Shown here in pieces: positions 27,367 to 36,758 of a DNA stretch of 64,000 nt. The stretch's first letter is position 1, and the number at the start of each line of letters is the position of its first letter. Source of the stretch: Chelativorans sp. AA-79 (GTDB lineage: Bacteria > Pseudomonadota > Alphaproteobacteria > Rhizobiales > Rhizobiaceae). The position numbers were made by a program, and so were the translations under genes. Below the pieces are notes generated by a model. That model was not told the origin of the DNA and did not search any database. It saw nothing but the letters and a program-made list of their open reading frames with translations. Location: the NCBI RefSeq assembly GCF_029457495.1, contig NZ_CP120361.1, positions 558,001 through 622,000 of the forward strand, written 5' to 3'.

Positions 27367-28233
27367 CTACTTTGTTCGCATTCGCAGCAGACCCTCCTGC
27401 GCGACCGAGGCTATGAGCACGCCATTCCGGGAATAGATGCTGCCGCGAGAGAGCCCCCTCGCTCCTCGCGAGGAGGGGCTGTCCTGGGTGTAGAGCAGCC
27501 AGTCGTTCAGAGAGTCCGGCCTGTGAAACCACATGGCGTGGTCAAGGCTGGCCATCTGGAGTTCCGGATCGAACACCGAGCGCCCATGGGGAAAGGTCGC
27601 CGTGTCGATCAGCGTCATGTCGGAGAAGTAGGCCAGCACGGCCGCCTGCAGGGCGCGGTCGCCCGGCACCGGGCCTGTCGCCCGCATCCAGACGTGCTGG
27701 AAGGGCGGCAGCTTGTCGTTTGTCGTGTAGTGCTCGACATTGACCGGCCGGATCTCGACGGGCCGCTCGCGCTGCCAGTAGCGGCGGATGGCCTCGGGCA
27801 CTTCGGCGCTGAGCATCGCCATGAACTGCGCCTGGCTGCGCAGGGAATCCGGCGCGGGGACTCCTTCCGGCATGGACAACTGGTGCTCCAGCCCTTGCTC
27901 GTCCACCTGGAAGGACGCGGAGAGGGCGAAGATGGCCTGTCCGTGCTGGATGGCGACCACGCGGCGGGTGGTGAAGCTGCTCCCGTCGCGAATGCGGTCC
28001 ACCTCGTAGATGATGGGCACGGCGGGGTCGCCGGGCCGCATGAAGTAGCAGTGCAGCGAATGGACGTGCCTTTCCGGGGCCACGGTGCGCTGCGCCGCGA
28101 CCAGCGCCTGGCCGATCACCTGCCCGCCGAAGACGCGCTGCCACCCCACCTGCGGGCTGCGGCCGCGAAACAGGTTGTGTTCGAGCTTTTCGAGATTAAG
28201 TATGTCGAGAAGCTCCTGCATTGCAGACGACAT
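27367..28233 (-). CDS. tesB: Acyl-CoA thioesterase II
   Basis: Double-hotdog thioesterase of 288 residues that hydrolyses acyl-CoA to free acid and CoA. N-terminal hotdog: LFRGRSPQVGWQRVFGGQVIGQAL and the HSLHCYFMRPGD strand. C-terminal hotdog: AVLAYFSDMTLIDTA, SLDHAMWFHRP and SRGSIYSRNGVLIASVAQEGLLR, which carry the Asp and Gln positions known from TesB. The full family length is present. It is divergent from the UbiH-type gene and lies upstream of glnK on the same strand. Confidence 0.93.
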   Translation of the reverse strand: MSSAMQELLDILNLEKLEHNLFRGRSPQVGWQRVFGGQVIGQALVAAQRTVAPERHVHSLHCYFMRPGDPAVPIIYEVDRIRDGSSFTTRRVVAIQHGQAIFALSASFQVDEQGLEHQLSMPEGVPAPDSLRSQAQFMAMLSAEVPEAIRRYWQRERPVEIRPVNVEHYTTNDKLPPFQHVWMRATGPVPGDRALQAAVLAYFSDMTLIDTATFPHGRSVFDPELQMASLDHAMWFHRPDSLNDWLLYTQDSPSSRGARGLSRGSIYSRNGVLIASVAQEGLLRMRTK

Positions 28234-28320
28234 CCGGGTCCCTCCGACGGCGTTGCGGTACGGTTGAGAAACCGGAGGGCAGGTGCGAAGTCAAGACGTG
28301 GACAAGCGGAGAAGCGGATC

Positions 28321-29568
28321 ATGAGCGTGGCGAGCGAAGACAAGCGGCTGAGCGGACCGTTCGACGTCATGATCGCCGGAGCGGGATATGTCGGGCTCGC
28401 CATCGCCGTTTCCCTTCGCCACGCCCGCCCTGGAATGAAGGTTCTCGTGGTCGATGCCGCCCCCGAAGGTGCCTGGGAGCGTGACGGCCGCGCTTCGGCT
28501 ATTGCCGCCGCTGCGACCCGCATGCTGCGTCATGTCGGGTGCTGGGACGAGATCGCGCCGGAGGCCCAGCCCATCACGGAGATGGTCGTCACCGATTCGC
28601 GCACGTCTGATCCGGTGCGTCCCGTCTTTCTTACCTTCGGCGGTGAAGCAGCACCCGGCGAGCCCTTCGCCCACATGGTGATGAACCGGGACATGAACGG
28701 CGCCTTGCGGTGGCGAGCAAGCGAGCTCGGCATCGACATCGTGCAGGGCGTTGCGGTCGAGGGCTTCGAGACGGACCATGCGGGGGTGAGCGTTCGCCTT
28801 GCGAATGGCGTATCGTCCCGCACACGCCTGCTCGTGGCGGCGGACGGCATCAGGTCGCGCCTGCGCGACATGGCCGGCATACGCATCGTCCATTGGGAAT
28901 ACGGACAATCCGGCATCGTCTGCACTGTCGCGCACGAGCGCCCGCATAACGGCCGCGCGGAGGAGCACTTCCTGCCCGCCGGCCCGTTCGCGACACTGCC
29001 GCTCAAGGGGAACCGGTCCTCCATCGTGTGGACCGAGCGCACGGAGGATGCCGAGCGGCTGGTAGCAGAGGACGAATTCGTGTTCGAACAGGAGCTTGAG
29101 CGGCGTTTCGGCCTCAAGCTCGGCGAAATCCATGTCGAAGGGCCGCGCCGCGCCTGGCCGCTGGGCCTGACGCTGGCGCGCGAATTCGTGAAGCCGCGCT
29201 TTGCGCTTGCGGGGGACGCGGCCCACGGCATTCACCCGATCGCGGGCCAGGGCCTCAATCTCGGCTTCAGGGATGCCGCCGCGCTTGCGCAGGTGGTGGT
29301 GGAGGCCGACCGGCTGGGCGAGGATATCGGCGCCCTCGACGTGCTGCAGCGCTATGAACGCTGGCGGCGTTTCGAAACAGTGCAGATGGGGGTGACGACG
29401 GACGTCCTCAACCGACTCTTCTCCAACGATCTCGGCCCGCTCCGGGCGGTCCGTGATTTTGGACTGGGCCTTGTCGACCGCATGCCCGGCATGAAGAGCT
29501 TCTTTGTCCGGCAGGCTTCCGGCCTGACCGGCGGCACGCCGCGCCTGCTGCAGGGCGAGGCCATCTGA
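28321..29568 (+). CDS. UbiH/COQ6 family FAD-dependent monooxygenase
   Basis: Flavoprotein hydroxylase of 415 residues, probably acting on an intermediate of ubiquinone synthesis. FAD motifs are all present: GAGYVG (20-25), the DG motif AADGIRSRLRD and GDAAHGIHPIAGQGLNLGFRDA in parts near the C-terminal third. MNRDMNGALR sits in the substrate region. ATG at 28321 is used. Which ring position it hydroxylates (UbiH, UbiF or UbiL type) cannot be told from sequence. It is divergent from tesB. Confidence 0.9.
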   Translation: MSVASEDKRLSGPFDVMIAGAGYVGLAIAVSLRHARPGMKVLVVDAAPEGAWERDGRASAIAAAATRMLRHVGCWDEIAPEAQPITEMVVTDSRTSDPVRPVFLTFGGEAAPGEPFAHMVMNRDMNGALRWRASELGIDIVQGVAVEGFETDHAGVSVRLANGVSSRTRLLVAADGIRSRLRDMAGIRIVHWEYGQSGIVCTVAHERPHNGRAEEHFLPAGPFATLPLKGNRSSIVWTERTEDAERLVAEDEFVFEQELERRFGLKLGEIHVEGPRRAWPLGLTLAREFVKPRFALAGDAAHGIHPIAGQGLNLGFRDAAALAQVVVEADRLGEDIGALDVLQRYERWRRFETVQMGVTTDVLNRLFSNDLGPLRAVRDFGLGLVDRMPGMKSFFVRQASGLTGGTPRLLQGEAI

Positions 29569-29599
29569 GAGAATCCAATCCGCAAAACAGGAGACAGGG

Positions 29600-30040
29600 A
29601 TGAAGCGCTACGCAAATGTGAACTGGAACGGTTCCCTCACCAATGGTTCGGGTCGTATCGACAGCACCCAGAGCGGCGCGCTCGGGGACCTGCCGCTGTC
29701 CTTCAAGGCGCGCTTCGAGGACGAGACCGGCCGTGCCGGCACCAATCCGGAAGAATTGATCGCCGCCGCGCACGCTTCCTGCTTCTCCATGGCGCTGGCG
29801 CACGCGCTCGCCCAGAACGGCACACCGGCCGAGTCGCTTCAGGCAAAAGCGGAAGTCGATCTTCAGCCCAAGCAGGGCGGCGGCTTTGAGATCCGCGGCA
29901 GCGCGCTGACGGTTCTGGGCAAGGTGCCCGGCCTCGACGAGGCGAAGTTCAAGGAGATCGCGGCCGGCGCGAAAGAGAACTGCCCGGTGTCGCGGGCACT
30001 CGGCGCGATCGACATCACGCTGGACGCCAAGTTCGCCTGA
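29600..30040 (+). CDS. OsmC family peroxiredoxin
   Basis: A 146-residue OsmC-type peroxidase that reduces organic hydroperoxides with two thiols. The reactive cysteines are C61 in AAHASCFSMAL and C128 in ENCPVSRAL; GTNPEELIAAAHASC is the family hallmark. The N-terminal KRYANVNWNGSLTNGSG strand fits OsmC and not Ohr. ATG at 29600 has GGAGACAGGG upstream. It lies about 30 bases after the monooxygenase gene and is followed by a strong stem-loop. Confidence 0.92.
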   Translation: MKRYANVNWNGSLTNGSGRIDSTQSGALGDLPLSFKARFEDETGRAGTNPEELIAAAHASCFSMALAHALAQNGTPAESLQAKAEVDLQPKQGGGFEIRGSALTVLGKVPGLDEAKFKEIAAGAKENCPVSRALGAIDITLDAKFA

Positions 30041-30072
30041 TCTCCACAGGCGACAGTTTCGAGCGAAAAAGA

Positions 30073-30112
30073 TGCCGGGAACGCAAGGTGCGTTCGCGGC
30101 ACCCGTTGTTTT
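30073..30112 (+). terminator. Stem-loop terminator after osmC-like gene
   Basis: A 13-bp stem with one mismatch forms between TGCCGgGAACGCA (30073-30085) and TGCGTTCgCGGCA (30089-30101) around an AGG loop. CCCGTTGTTTT follows. It lies 30-70 bases past the OsmC stop. Confidence 0.6.
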
Positions 30113-30176
30113 GGCAACCAAAAGTCCGCCGATGGCCCTAGATTCATAGGCGGATAAACATTCGGGGAGGAATGCC

Positions 30177-31289
30177 ATGCTGCACATCCGGGAGCCGAGA
30201 ACCCTGAAGACGCCTGCCGGCGGCCACTCCCTCTCCATTTCCGACATCACCGCCGATGCTGCCGAACTGCCGTCCTTCGACGGCCACGAGCGCGTCTGGT
30301 GCGGCCGTGACGAAAGGCGCGGGCTCACCGCCATCGTCGCGATCCATGACACGACGCTCGGCCCGGCACTGGGCGGCACGCGGATCTGGCCGCATGAAAG
30401 CTTCGAGGCCGCCGTTACGGATGCGCTCAGGCTCTCACGGGGAATGACCTACAAATCCGCCGTGGCGGGCCTGCCTCTTGGCGGCGGAAAGGCGGTCATC
30501 GTCGCTGATGCGAAGACACAAAAGACCCCGGCACTGCTGACCGCCTATGCCGAGATGCTGACAGCACTGGAAGGCCAGTTCATCACGGCAGAGGACGTGG
30601 GCATGACGCTTGCGGACGCCGACTTCCTGCGGGAACGCGCACCAAACGTGGTGGGCACGAGCAAGGGCGGCAGCGGCAATCCTTCGCCCTTCACGGCTGA
30701 AGGTGTCTTCCTCGGCATCAAGAAGGCGCTGAAACATCGCAACGGGTCGGCGCGCCTTTCCGGCATCCGCGTGGCCGTTCAGGGCCTGGGCTCGGTAGGC
30801 TGGTCGCTCTGCGAGAAGCTCTCCCGCGAAGACGCGGACCTGATTGTGACGGACCTCGATGCAATGCGCGTGGAAAAGGCGCGGAGAGCCTTTGGAGCCA
30901 CCGCGATCGCCGCCGACGAGGTCGTCGCCGCTGAAGCCGAGGTCTTCGCGCCCTGCGCCCTGGGCGGCGTGATCTCGCAGGAGACCCTCCGCTCGTTGAA
31001 GTCCGGAATCGTGGCGGGCTCTGCCAACAACCAGCTCGCAAGGCATGAGGACGCGCGTCTTCTGATGGAGCGCGGTGTTCTCTATGCGCCGGACTACGTC
31101 ATCAATGCGGGCGGGCTCATCAATGTTGCGGCGGAGCTTTCGCCCTTGGGCTATGACCCGGAAGCCGTCATGGCGCGGCTCGGAAAGATCCCCACGGTGC
31201 TGGGTGAGATCTTCGCCCGCGCCGAGGCGCAGAAGCGGCCGACCAACGACATCGCGGCTGAAATCGCGATGGAACGCATTCGCCGATAA
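30177..31289 (+). CDS. Leucine/valine-type amino acid dehydrogenase
   Basis: Glu/Leu/Phe/Val dehydrogenase family, 370 residues, oxidatively deaminating branched-chain amino acids with NAD+. Catalytic region: [28 protein letters not shown] with lysines 93 and 105, then TAEDVGM. The Rossmann domain carries GLGSVG (203-208). The C-terminal ANNQLARHEDA and YAPDYVINAGGLINVA are family blocks. ATG at 30177 lies after AGGAGG-like purines. Leucine dehydrogenase is the best guess; substrate range is not proven. Confidence 0.9.
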   Translation: MLHIREPRTLKTPAGGHSLSISDITADAAELPSFDGHERVWCGRDERRGLTAIVAIHDTTLGPALGGTRIWPHESFEAAVTDALRLSRGMTYKSAVAGLPLGGGKAVIVADAKTQKTPALLTAYAEMLTALEGQFITAEDVGMTLADADFLRERAPNVVGTSKGGSGNPSPFTAEGVFLGIKKALKHRNGSARLSGIRVAVQGLGSVGWSLCEKLSREDADLIVTDLDAMRVEKARRAFGATAIAADEVVAAEAEVFAPCALGGVISQETLRSLKSGIVAGSANNQLARHEDARLLMERGVLYAPDYVINAGGLINVAAELSPLGYDPEAVMARLGKIPTVLGEIFARAEAQKRPTNDIAAEIAMERIRR

Positions 31290-31292
31290 CGG

Positions 31293-31937
31293 CTACTTCA
31301 CGATCCCGCGCAGCGCGGTCTCACCCCAGACCTGCCTCAGCCTGGCATCCCGGCCGCAGCCCTCGCGATAGCCTTTGTAGGCATTGGCCTTGGTGACATA
31401 GCCGAAGCGGGAGAGGATGCGTTCGTCGCTCTGATAGTAGTCCTGATGGTAGTCTTCGGCCGGCCAGAAGGTCGAGGCCGGCTCGATGGGCGTGGCGACG
31501 GGGATGCCGAGCTCCTCCTCCGCGGCGGCCTTGGCTTTCTCCGCCGCCTGCCGCTGCGCATCGTTCAGGACATAGATCGCGGTGGTGTAGGCATGGCCCC
31601 GGTCGCAGAACTGGCCGCCTTCGTCGGTCGGGTCGACCGAATGGAAGAAGACGTCGAGGAGTTGATCGTAGCCGACACGGGTGTCGTCATATTCGATCCT
31701 GACCGCCTCGCGGTGGCCACCGGAGGAATAGTCGTCATAGGTCGGGTTCTGCGTCTCCCCGCCGGTGTAGCCGGACGTCGTGGAAAGTACGCCCGGCACA
31801 TGGTCGAAATCGGCTTCCACGCACCAGAAGCAGCCGCCTGCGAAAATCGCCGTTTCTGTTTCGGCCGCCGAGGGCTGTGTGCCTGCGAACGCGAGAGCAA
31901 GAAGACATCCCGCCATTCCTGCAAAGCGATGGAGCAT
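31293..31937 (-). CDS. msrA: Exported peptide methionine sulfoxide reductase A
   Basis: Reduces methionine-S-sulfoxide in proteins. 214 residues with an N-terminal signal peptide (about 1-25, CLLALAFAGTQPSAA), so it should act in the periplasm. The catalytic cysteine is C36 in GGCFWCVE. EADFDHVPGV, GYTGG, FWPAEDYHQDYY and a resolving cysteine region, GYREGCGRD, follow. ATG at 31937 is preceded by GGGAGG about nine bases upstream. It follows sdhB by about 100 bases on the same strand and converges with the dehydrogenase gene. Confidence 0.93.
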   Translation of the reverse strand: MLHRFAGMAGCLLALAFAGTQPSAAETETAIFAGGCFWCVEADFDHVPGVLSTTSGYTGGETQNPTYDDYSSGGHREAVRIEYDDTRVGYDQLLDVFFHSVDPTDEGGQFCDRGHAYTTAIYVLNDAQRQAAEKAKAAAEEELGIPVATPIEPASTFWPAEDYHQDYYQSDERILSRFGYVTKANAYKGYREGCGRDARLRQVWGETALRGIVK

Positions 31938-32039
31938 ATGCCGATCCTCCCGTGCTCGAGACATTTCCGGCATGGGTAGCACGGTTCAGCGCTCACGCGC
32001 CTACACGCCTGCGTGATCGGCGCTGCTGGGGATCTGCGG

Positions 32040-32819
32040 TCAGACCTGCCGTTCGACCATCATCTTCTTGATCTCGGCTATCGCCTTCGCCGGGTTCAGC
32101 CCCTTCGGGCAGGTTTGGGTGCAGTTCATGATCGTGTGGCAGCGATAGAGCCGGAAGGGATCCTCCAGATTGTCGAGCCGCTCGCCCGTGGCCTCGTCGC
32201 GTGAATCGATCAGCCAGCGATAGGCCTGCAGAAGCACGGCCGGCCCCAGATAGCGCTCGCCGTTCCACCAGTAGCTGGGACACGAGGTCTGGCAGCAGAA
32301 GCAGAGGATGCACTCGTAGAGGCCGTCGAGCTTCGTCCGGTCCTCGTGGCTCTGCTTCCACTCGGTCGCGGGCTCCGGTGTCACCGTCTGCAGCCAGGGC
32401 TCGATCGAGGAGAGCTGGGCGTAGGGGATCGACAGATCCGGCACGAGATCCTTCACCACCGGCATGTGCGGCAGCGGATATATCCGCACCGCGCCTCCGA
32501 TGTCGTCCATGCCCTTGGTGCAGGCGAGCGTATTCGCGCCGTCGATGTTCATTGCGCAGGAGCCGCAGATGCCCTCGCGGCAGGAGCGGCGGAAGGTGAG
32601 TGTCGCGTCGATCTTGTTCTTGATCCAGATCAGCCCGTCGAGCACCATCGGCCCGCAGTCGTCCATGTCGACATAATAGGTGTCGAGACGGGGGTTTTCC
32701 GTATCATCCGGCGACCAGCGGTAGATGCGGTACTCGCGCAGGTTCTTCGCACCCTCTGGCTTCGGCCAGACCTTGCCCTGCTTGACCTTGGAGTTCTTGG
32801 GAAGAGTGATTTCGACCAT
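32040..32819 (-). CDS. sdhB: Succinate dehydrogenase iron-sulfur subunit
   Basis: Electron-transfer subunit of complex II, 259 residues, on the cytoplasmic face of the inner membrane. All cluster ligands are visible: [2Fe-2S] C80, C85, C88 and C100; then C170, C173, C176 and C180 with C227, C233 and C237 for the [4Fe-4S] and [3Fe-4S] clusters. It passes electrons from the SdhA flavin to quinone in SdhCD. It is the last gene of sdhCDAB, 12 bases after sdhA. Confidence 0.97.
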   Translation of the reverse strand: MVEITLPKNSKVKQGKVWPKPEGAKNLREYRIYRWSPDDTENPRLDTYYVDMDDCGPMVLDGLIWIKNKIDATLTFRRSCREGICGSCAMNIDGANTLACTKGMDDIGGAVRIYPLPHMPVVKDLVPDLSIPYAQLSSIEPWLQTVTPEPATEWKQSHEDRTKLDGLYECILCFCCQTSCPSYWWNGERYLGPAVLLQAYRWLIDSRDEATGERLDNLEDPFRLYRCHTIMNCTQTCPKGLNPAKAIAEIKKMMVERQV

Positions 32820-32831
32820 GATGTCCTCCGG

Positions 32832-34667
32832 TCAGTAGACCCGCTTTTTCGGTGCAATCTTTGCCGGGTCGATACCGCCCTCCTCGGGCTTCAGCATCGG
32901 CTCGGTATGCACCGCGCGATAGGCAAGGCGGACGGTGCCGTCCGGCTCCACCCAGGAGAGCGTGTGCTTGCGCCAGTTCACGTCGTCGCGCTCGGTGAAA
33001 TCCTCGCGCGCATGCGCGCCGCGGCTCTCCTTGCGCGCCTCGGCCGAGTAGACCGTGGCGATGGCATTCGCCATCAGGTTTTCGAGTTCGAGCGTCTCGA
33101 CCAGATCGGAGTTCCAGATCATCGAGCGATCGAACACCTTGACCTCCGGAAGCTCGTTCCAGATGGCGGAGATGCGCTCGCAGCCCTGTTCCAGGGATTC
33201 CTGCGTGCGGAACACCGCCGCATCCTCCTGCATGGCGCGCTGCATCTTCTCGCGCAGCGCCGCCGTCGGCGTGTCGCCATCGGCGTGGCGGAGCCGATCG
33301 AAGCGGTCCATGATCTTCTCGCAGGCGGCCGTGTCCACCGGGGGTACCTTGGATGTGCGGTCGACAACCTGGCCCGCGCGGATCGCAGCCGCGCGGCCGA
33401 ACACCACGAGATCGATCAGCGAGTTGGAGCCCAGGCGATTTGCCCCGTGCACCGAGGCGCAGGCCGCCTCTCCCACGGCCATGAGCCCGGGGGCGACGGC
33501 GTCCGGGTTGTCCGGGGTCGGGTTCAGCACCTCACCCCAGTAGTTCGTCGGGATGCCGCCCATATTGTAGTGCACGGTCGGCAGCACCGGGATCGGCTCG
33601 CGGGTCACGTCCACGCCGGCGAAGATGCGGGCCGATTCGGCGATGCCGGGCAGCCGCTCGTGGATCACTGCCGGATCGAGATGGTCGAGATGCAGGAAGA
33701 TGTGGTCCTTGTCCCTGCCCACGCCGCGCCCTTCGCGGATCTCCAGCATCATGCAGCGGGAGACCACGTCGCGCGAAGCCAGGTCCTTGGCCGACGGGGC
33801 GTAGCGCTCCATGAAGCGCTCCCCTTCGGAGTTGACGAGATACCCGCCCTCGCCGCGCACACCCTCGGTGATGAGACAGCCCGCGCCGTAGATGCCGGTG
33901 GGATGGAACTGGACGAACTCCATATCCTGCAGCGGCAGGCCGGCGCGTACGATCATGCCGTTGCCGTCGCCCGTGCAGGTATGTGCCGAGGTGCAGGAGA
34001 AATAGGAACGCCCGTAGCCGCCGGTGGCGAGCACGACCATCTTGGCAGCGAAGCGATGGATCGTGCCGTCCTCCAGGTTCCAGGCCACAACGCCCGTGCA
34101 CACGCCGTCATCGGACATGATCAGGTCGAGCGCGAAATATTCCACGAAGAACTGCGCGTGGTTCTTCACCGACTGGCCGTAGAGCGTGTGGAGGATCGCG
34201 TGGCCGGTCCGGTCGGCTGCGGCACAAGTGCGCTGCACCGGCGGGCCATCGCCGAAATTCTGCATATGGCCACCGAAGGGCCGCTGGTAGATCCTGCCGT
34301 CCTCCGTGCGGGAGAAGGGCACACCGTAGTGCTCGAGCTCGTAGACGGCAGCCGGCGCCTCGCGGGCGAGATATTCCATGGCGTCTACGTCGCCCAGCCA
34401 GTCGGACCCCTTCACAGTATCGTAGAGGTGCCACTGCCAGTGATCCGGCCCCATATTCTGCAGCGAGGCGGCGATGCCGCCCTGGGCTGCCACCGTGTGC
34501 GAACGTGTCGGGAAGACCTTGGTGATGCAGGCTGTCTTCAACCCCTGTTCGGCCATGCCGAGCGTGGCGCGCAAGCCCGCGCCGCCAGCTCCGACCACCA
34601 CCACGTCAAAAGCGTGGTCGACATAGGTGTAGGCCCCGCCGGCCTGGTTCTGAACTGCATCAGCCAT
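32832..34667 (-). CDS. sdhA: Succinate dehydrogenase flavoprotein subunit
   Basis: Catalytic flavoprotein of complex II oxidising succinate to fumarate, 611 residues. The FAD-binding GAGGAGLRA starts the domain, and the covalent FAD histidine is H57 in [10 protein letters not shown]. The active-site region includes the HPTGIYGAG block and [17 protein letters not shown]. The C-terminal helical part has RGAHAREDF and ends KKRVY. The gene is intact and sits between sdhD and sdhB in the normal order. Confidence 0.97.
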   Translation of the reverse strand: MADAVQNQAGGAYTYVDHAFDVVVVGAGGAGLRATLGMAEQGLKTACITKVFPTRSHTVAAQGGIAASLQNMGPDHWQWHLYDTVKGSDWLGDVDAMEYLAREAPAAVYELEHYGVPFSRTEDGRIYQRPFGGHMQNFGDGPPVQRTCAAADRTGHAILHTLYGQSVKNHAQFFVEYFALDLIMSDDGVCTGVVAWNLEDGTIHRFAAKMVVLATGGYGRSYFSCTSAHTCTGDGNGMIVRAGLPLQDMEFVQFHPTGIYGAGCLITEGVRGEGGYLVNSEGERFMERYAPSAKDLASRDVVSRCMMLEIREGRGVGRDKDHIFLHLDHLDPAVIHERLPGIAESARIFAGVDVTREPIPVLPTVHYNMGGIPTNYWGEVLNPTPDNPDAVAPGLMAVGEAACASVHGANRLGSNSLIDLVVFGRAAAIRAGQVVDRTSKVPPVDTAACEKIMDRFDRLRHADGDTPTAALREKMQRAMQEDAAVFRTQESLEQGCERISAIWNELPEVKVFDRSMIWNSDLVETLELENLMANAIATVYSAEARKESRGAHAREDFTERDDVNWRKHTLSWVEPDGTVRLAYRAVHTEPMLKPEEGGIDPAKIAPKKRVY

Positions 34668-34674
34668 TTAAAAT

Positions 34675-35058
34675 TCAGCCTCCGAAGGCGATTCTGAGGA
34701 GGGCGTAGAGCGCGATGGCTCCCACGACAATGGGAAAGAACGTGTTGAGGATGATGAGCACGATCTTGCTTCCCTCGCCGTGCACGTAATCCTCGATGAT
34801 CACCTGCATGCCGAGGCGCATGTGATAGACAACGGAAAGGAAGGCAAAGCCAACCAGGAGCGCGACCACTGGTTGCGCGAGGACGGCGCGTACCTCCTCA
34901 TAGGAGGCGCCGCCATAAACGGCGACGAAGCCGATGAAGAAGATGATGAGCGGAATATTGGAAACCGCCGTCAGACGCTGGCGCCAGAAGTGCTCGGTGC
35001 CGCCCCGCGCGGAACCCAGGCCGCGGACCTTGTTCAGGGGAGTGCGCATGTCGGCCAT
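34675..35058 (-). CDS. sdhD: Succinate dehydrogenase membrane anchor subunit SdhD
   Basis: Small haem-associated membrane anchor, 127 residues with three transmembrane helices (about 33-53, 60-82 and 98-122). It helps to form the quinone pocket with SdhC. The conserved [17 protein letters not shown] between helices two and three carries the expected His, Asp and Tyr. The N-terminal [21 protein letters not shown] is typical of alphaproteobacteria. ATG at 35058 directly follows the sdhC stop; an ATG three codons in is possible. Confidence 0.95.
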   Translation of the reverse strand: MADMRTPLNKVRGLGSARGGTEHFWRQRLTAVSNIPLIIFFIGFVAVYGGASYEEVRAVLAQPVVALLVGFAFLSVVYHMRLGMQVIIEDYVHGEGSKIVLIILNTFFPIVVGAIALYALLRIAFGG

Positions 35059-35059
35059 C

Positions 35060-35467
35060 TCAGAGCCCTCCGCGGATCGCCCAGGCGCAGATCCAGAGAA
35101 CGAGCGTCAGGAGGATGGAACCCACGAGATTGGCGATGGCGATGTTGCGCGAAGTCTGCTTCTCCAGCCCGTGGATCGTATCCCAGATGAGGTGGCGGAT
35201 GCCGCCCAGCATGTGGTGGATGAGCACCCACGAATAGCCGAAGATCACGATCCGGCCGATAATCGAGCCGAAAAGCCCGTTGATGAAATCGAACCACTCC
35301 CTCGAGCTTGCCGCCGCAAGCAGCCACAGCGCGAAGAGCAGGATGCCGAAATAGAGTGCTGCGCCGGTGATGCGGTGCAGGATCGACATCGCCATGGTGG
35401 GCGTGAAGCGATAAATCTGCAGGTGGGGCGAGACGGGCCTCGCCTGGGTGGCTGTGGATTTGCTCAT
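35060..35467 (-). CDS. sdhC: Succinate dehydrogenase cytochrome b556 subunit SdhC
   Basis: Membrane subunit of 135 residues with three helices. [12 protein letters not shown] and MSILHRITG (S28, R32) form the quinone site, and [12 protein letters not shown] carries the likely haem ligand H85. It is the first gene of sdhCDAB. ATG at 35467 begins MSKSTATQ. A promoter-like pair lies about 90-115 bases upstream. Confidence 0.96.
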   Translation of the reverse strand: MSKSTATQARPVSPHLQIYRFTPTMAMSILHRITGAALYFGILLFALWLLAAASSREWFDFINGLFGSIIGRIVIFGYSWVLIHHMLGGIRHLIWDTIHGLEKQTSRNIAIANLVGSILLTLVLWICAWAIRGGL

Positions 35468-35552
35468 GGCTTCCCCATTTCATCGCCGGCAGACGAGGCA
35501 CGGAAAGGCGGGGGTGACTCACCCGCCCTTGCCCCAAGCCACCGGCAGTGGC

Positions 35553-35581
35553 TTTCTAATGCGGTTTTTGCGGTGCGTCAA
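35553..35581 (-). promoter_or_regulatory. Candidate promoter of sdhCDAB
   Basis: On the minus strand TTGACG and TAGAAA are separated by 17 bases, with the -10 box about 85 bases before the sdhC ATG. The -35 box fits alphaproteobacterial vegetative promoters well, and the -10 box is moderate. Confidence 0.45.
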
Positions 35582-35654
35582 AGCCGCATGACGAGTCTCA
35601 GGCCACTGAATCGGTTGAAGCTTCGAGCTTTGTGCCGGTTCCGGGCGCGGGTCC

Positions 35655-36059
35655 TTATTCGCGCCAGATGAAACCCCGGTGGATCGCCAGCTTGTTACCC
35701 GGCCCGCAGACCGAGGCGAACAGAAGGCCGGCAAAGAAGCTGAAGTGATCGACAAAAAAGCCGAACTCCGCTTCGCTGCCACTCCAGCGTGAAGGTCCAT
35801 GGAAGGCGAAGGCCAGGAAGATCACGTAGGCGGCGGCAACGAGCGCCGCCTCCGAGAAGAACGCGCCCGTCAGGAAAGCGATCACGAGCGCAATCTCGAA
35901 GAAAGCGGCCACCCAGGCAAGCAGCAGCGGAAATGGAAAGCCGGCCGCTGCGATATAGGCGGCCGTGCTCTCCATGCCCGAGAACTTGAAGGCCGCCGCC
36001 ATCGCGAAGATTCCTGCGAAAATGAGCCTTGCCAGAAGAATTGCAGCAGTCTTTCCCAT
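35655..36059 (-). CDS. DoxX family membrane protein
   Basis: A 134-residue protein with four hydrophobic helices (about 5-25, 45-66, 70-90 and 100-120). It has the DoxX-style opening LLARLIFAGIFAMAAAFKFSGM and FPLLLAWVAAFFEIALVIAF. DoxX proteins are associated with quinone or redox-linked membrane complexes, but the family is broad and the role here is unknown. ATG at 36059 begins MGKTAAILL. It lies about 190 bases upstream of sdhC on the same strand; a separate promoter for sdh suggests independent control. Confidence 0.8.
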   Translation of the reverse strand: MGKTAAILLARLIFAGIFAMAAAFKFSGMESTAAYIAAAGFPFPLLLAWVAAFFEIALVIAFLTGAFFSEAALVAAAYVIFLAFAFHGPSRWSGSEAEFGFFVDHFSFFAGLLFASVCGPGNKLAIHRGFIWRE

Positions 36060-36150
36060 GCGAGTCCCCTCCGGACGTGGTTTCGACCAGCCTAGGACGC
36101 GCGAAAAGCGTTGATTCCGACATCCCGGGAAAAAGTCCAGGCGTACGCCT

Positions 36151-36612
36151 TCAGCGCGTGTCGAAACGAATCACATGCGTGGTCCAGTCGGCCGGTACGG
36201 CGATCTGCTCGTAGAGCTTCCGGCCCTCGACCGGCTGGCGCGGTGCCTGGAGCACGAGCCGCGTCCAGCTACGCTCTTCCGCCTGGTCTCCAATCACGTC
36301 GATCAGCGCCCGCGCAATGCCCTTGCCGCGGTGATCGTGATGGACATAGACGTGCTCCACGAGGCCATAGCGCAGGCCGGAGAGCGGGTCCGGCAGGTCG
36401 TAGTATATGGCGAAGCCGACGATCTCGCCATCGATTCGTGCGCCGACGATCTCCACCACCCGGTCCTGCAGCAGCGTTTCGGCATAGAACTCGTCGGGCC
36501 GGCGGGGGGCGCCGCGCTTCAGCGACTGCGTGTAGTTGGCCAGAAGCGGCGCGAGCGCGTGAGCGTCCTTCAGCCGCAGTGGGGCGATATCGATCACGTG
36601 ATTCTCACTCAT
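36151..36612 (-). CDS. GNAT family N-acetyltransferase
   Basis: A 153-residue acetyltransferase of the diamine-acetyltransferase-like group. It begins DIAPLRLKDAHALAPLLANYTQ and has EIVGFAIYYDLPDPLSGLRYGLVEHVYVHHDHRGKGIARALI in pieces, where HRGKGIA is the CoA-pyrophosphate loop. The C-terminal VEGRKLYEQIAVP matches the family. ATG at 36612 is preferred; an upstream start at 36642 would add ten residues. The substrate is unknown. Confidence 0.88.
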   Translation of the reverse strand: MSENHVIDIAPLRLKDAHALAPLLANYTQSLKRGAPRRPDEFYAETLLQDRVVEIVGARIDGEIVGFAIYYDLPDPLSGLRYGLVEHVYVHHDHRGKGIARALIDVIGDQAEERSWTRLVLQAPRQPVEGRKLYEQIAVPADWTTHVIRFDTR

Positions 36613-36758
36613 GGGCGGCCCTCCTTCTGGCGCCGGAAGCAATCGGCGAAATCAGCCGCCTCTGTCAATTGCGGCCAGGAAGGCTCGAGGCGGCGTGACA
36701 AAGGTTAAGAAAGCGCTAATCTGATGCGCAGGGCCATGCCGCAACAGGAGCGCTGCCG

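Noticed and set aside
27334..29568. Apparent 744-residue fusion ending in the UbiH-like monooxygenase
   Set aside because: The first 330 codons are antisense to tesB; the FAD enzyme has its own ATG at 28321 at the normal family N-terminus.
32346..34697. 783-codon plus-strand open frame opposite sdhA
   Set aside because: It covers intact sdhA and the start of sdhB on the other strand and shows no recognisable domain; a GC-driven shadow.
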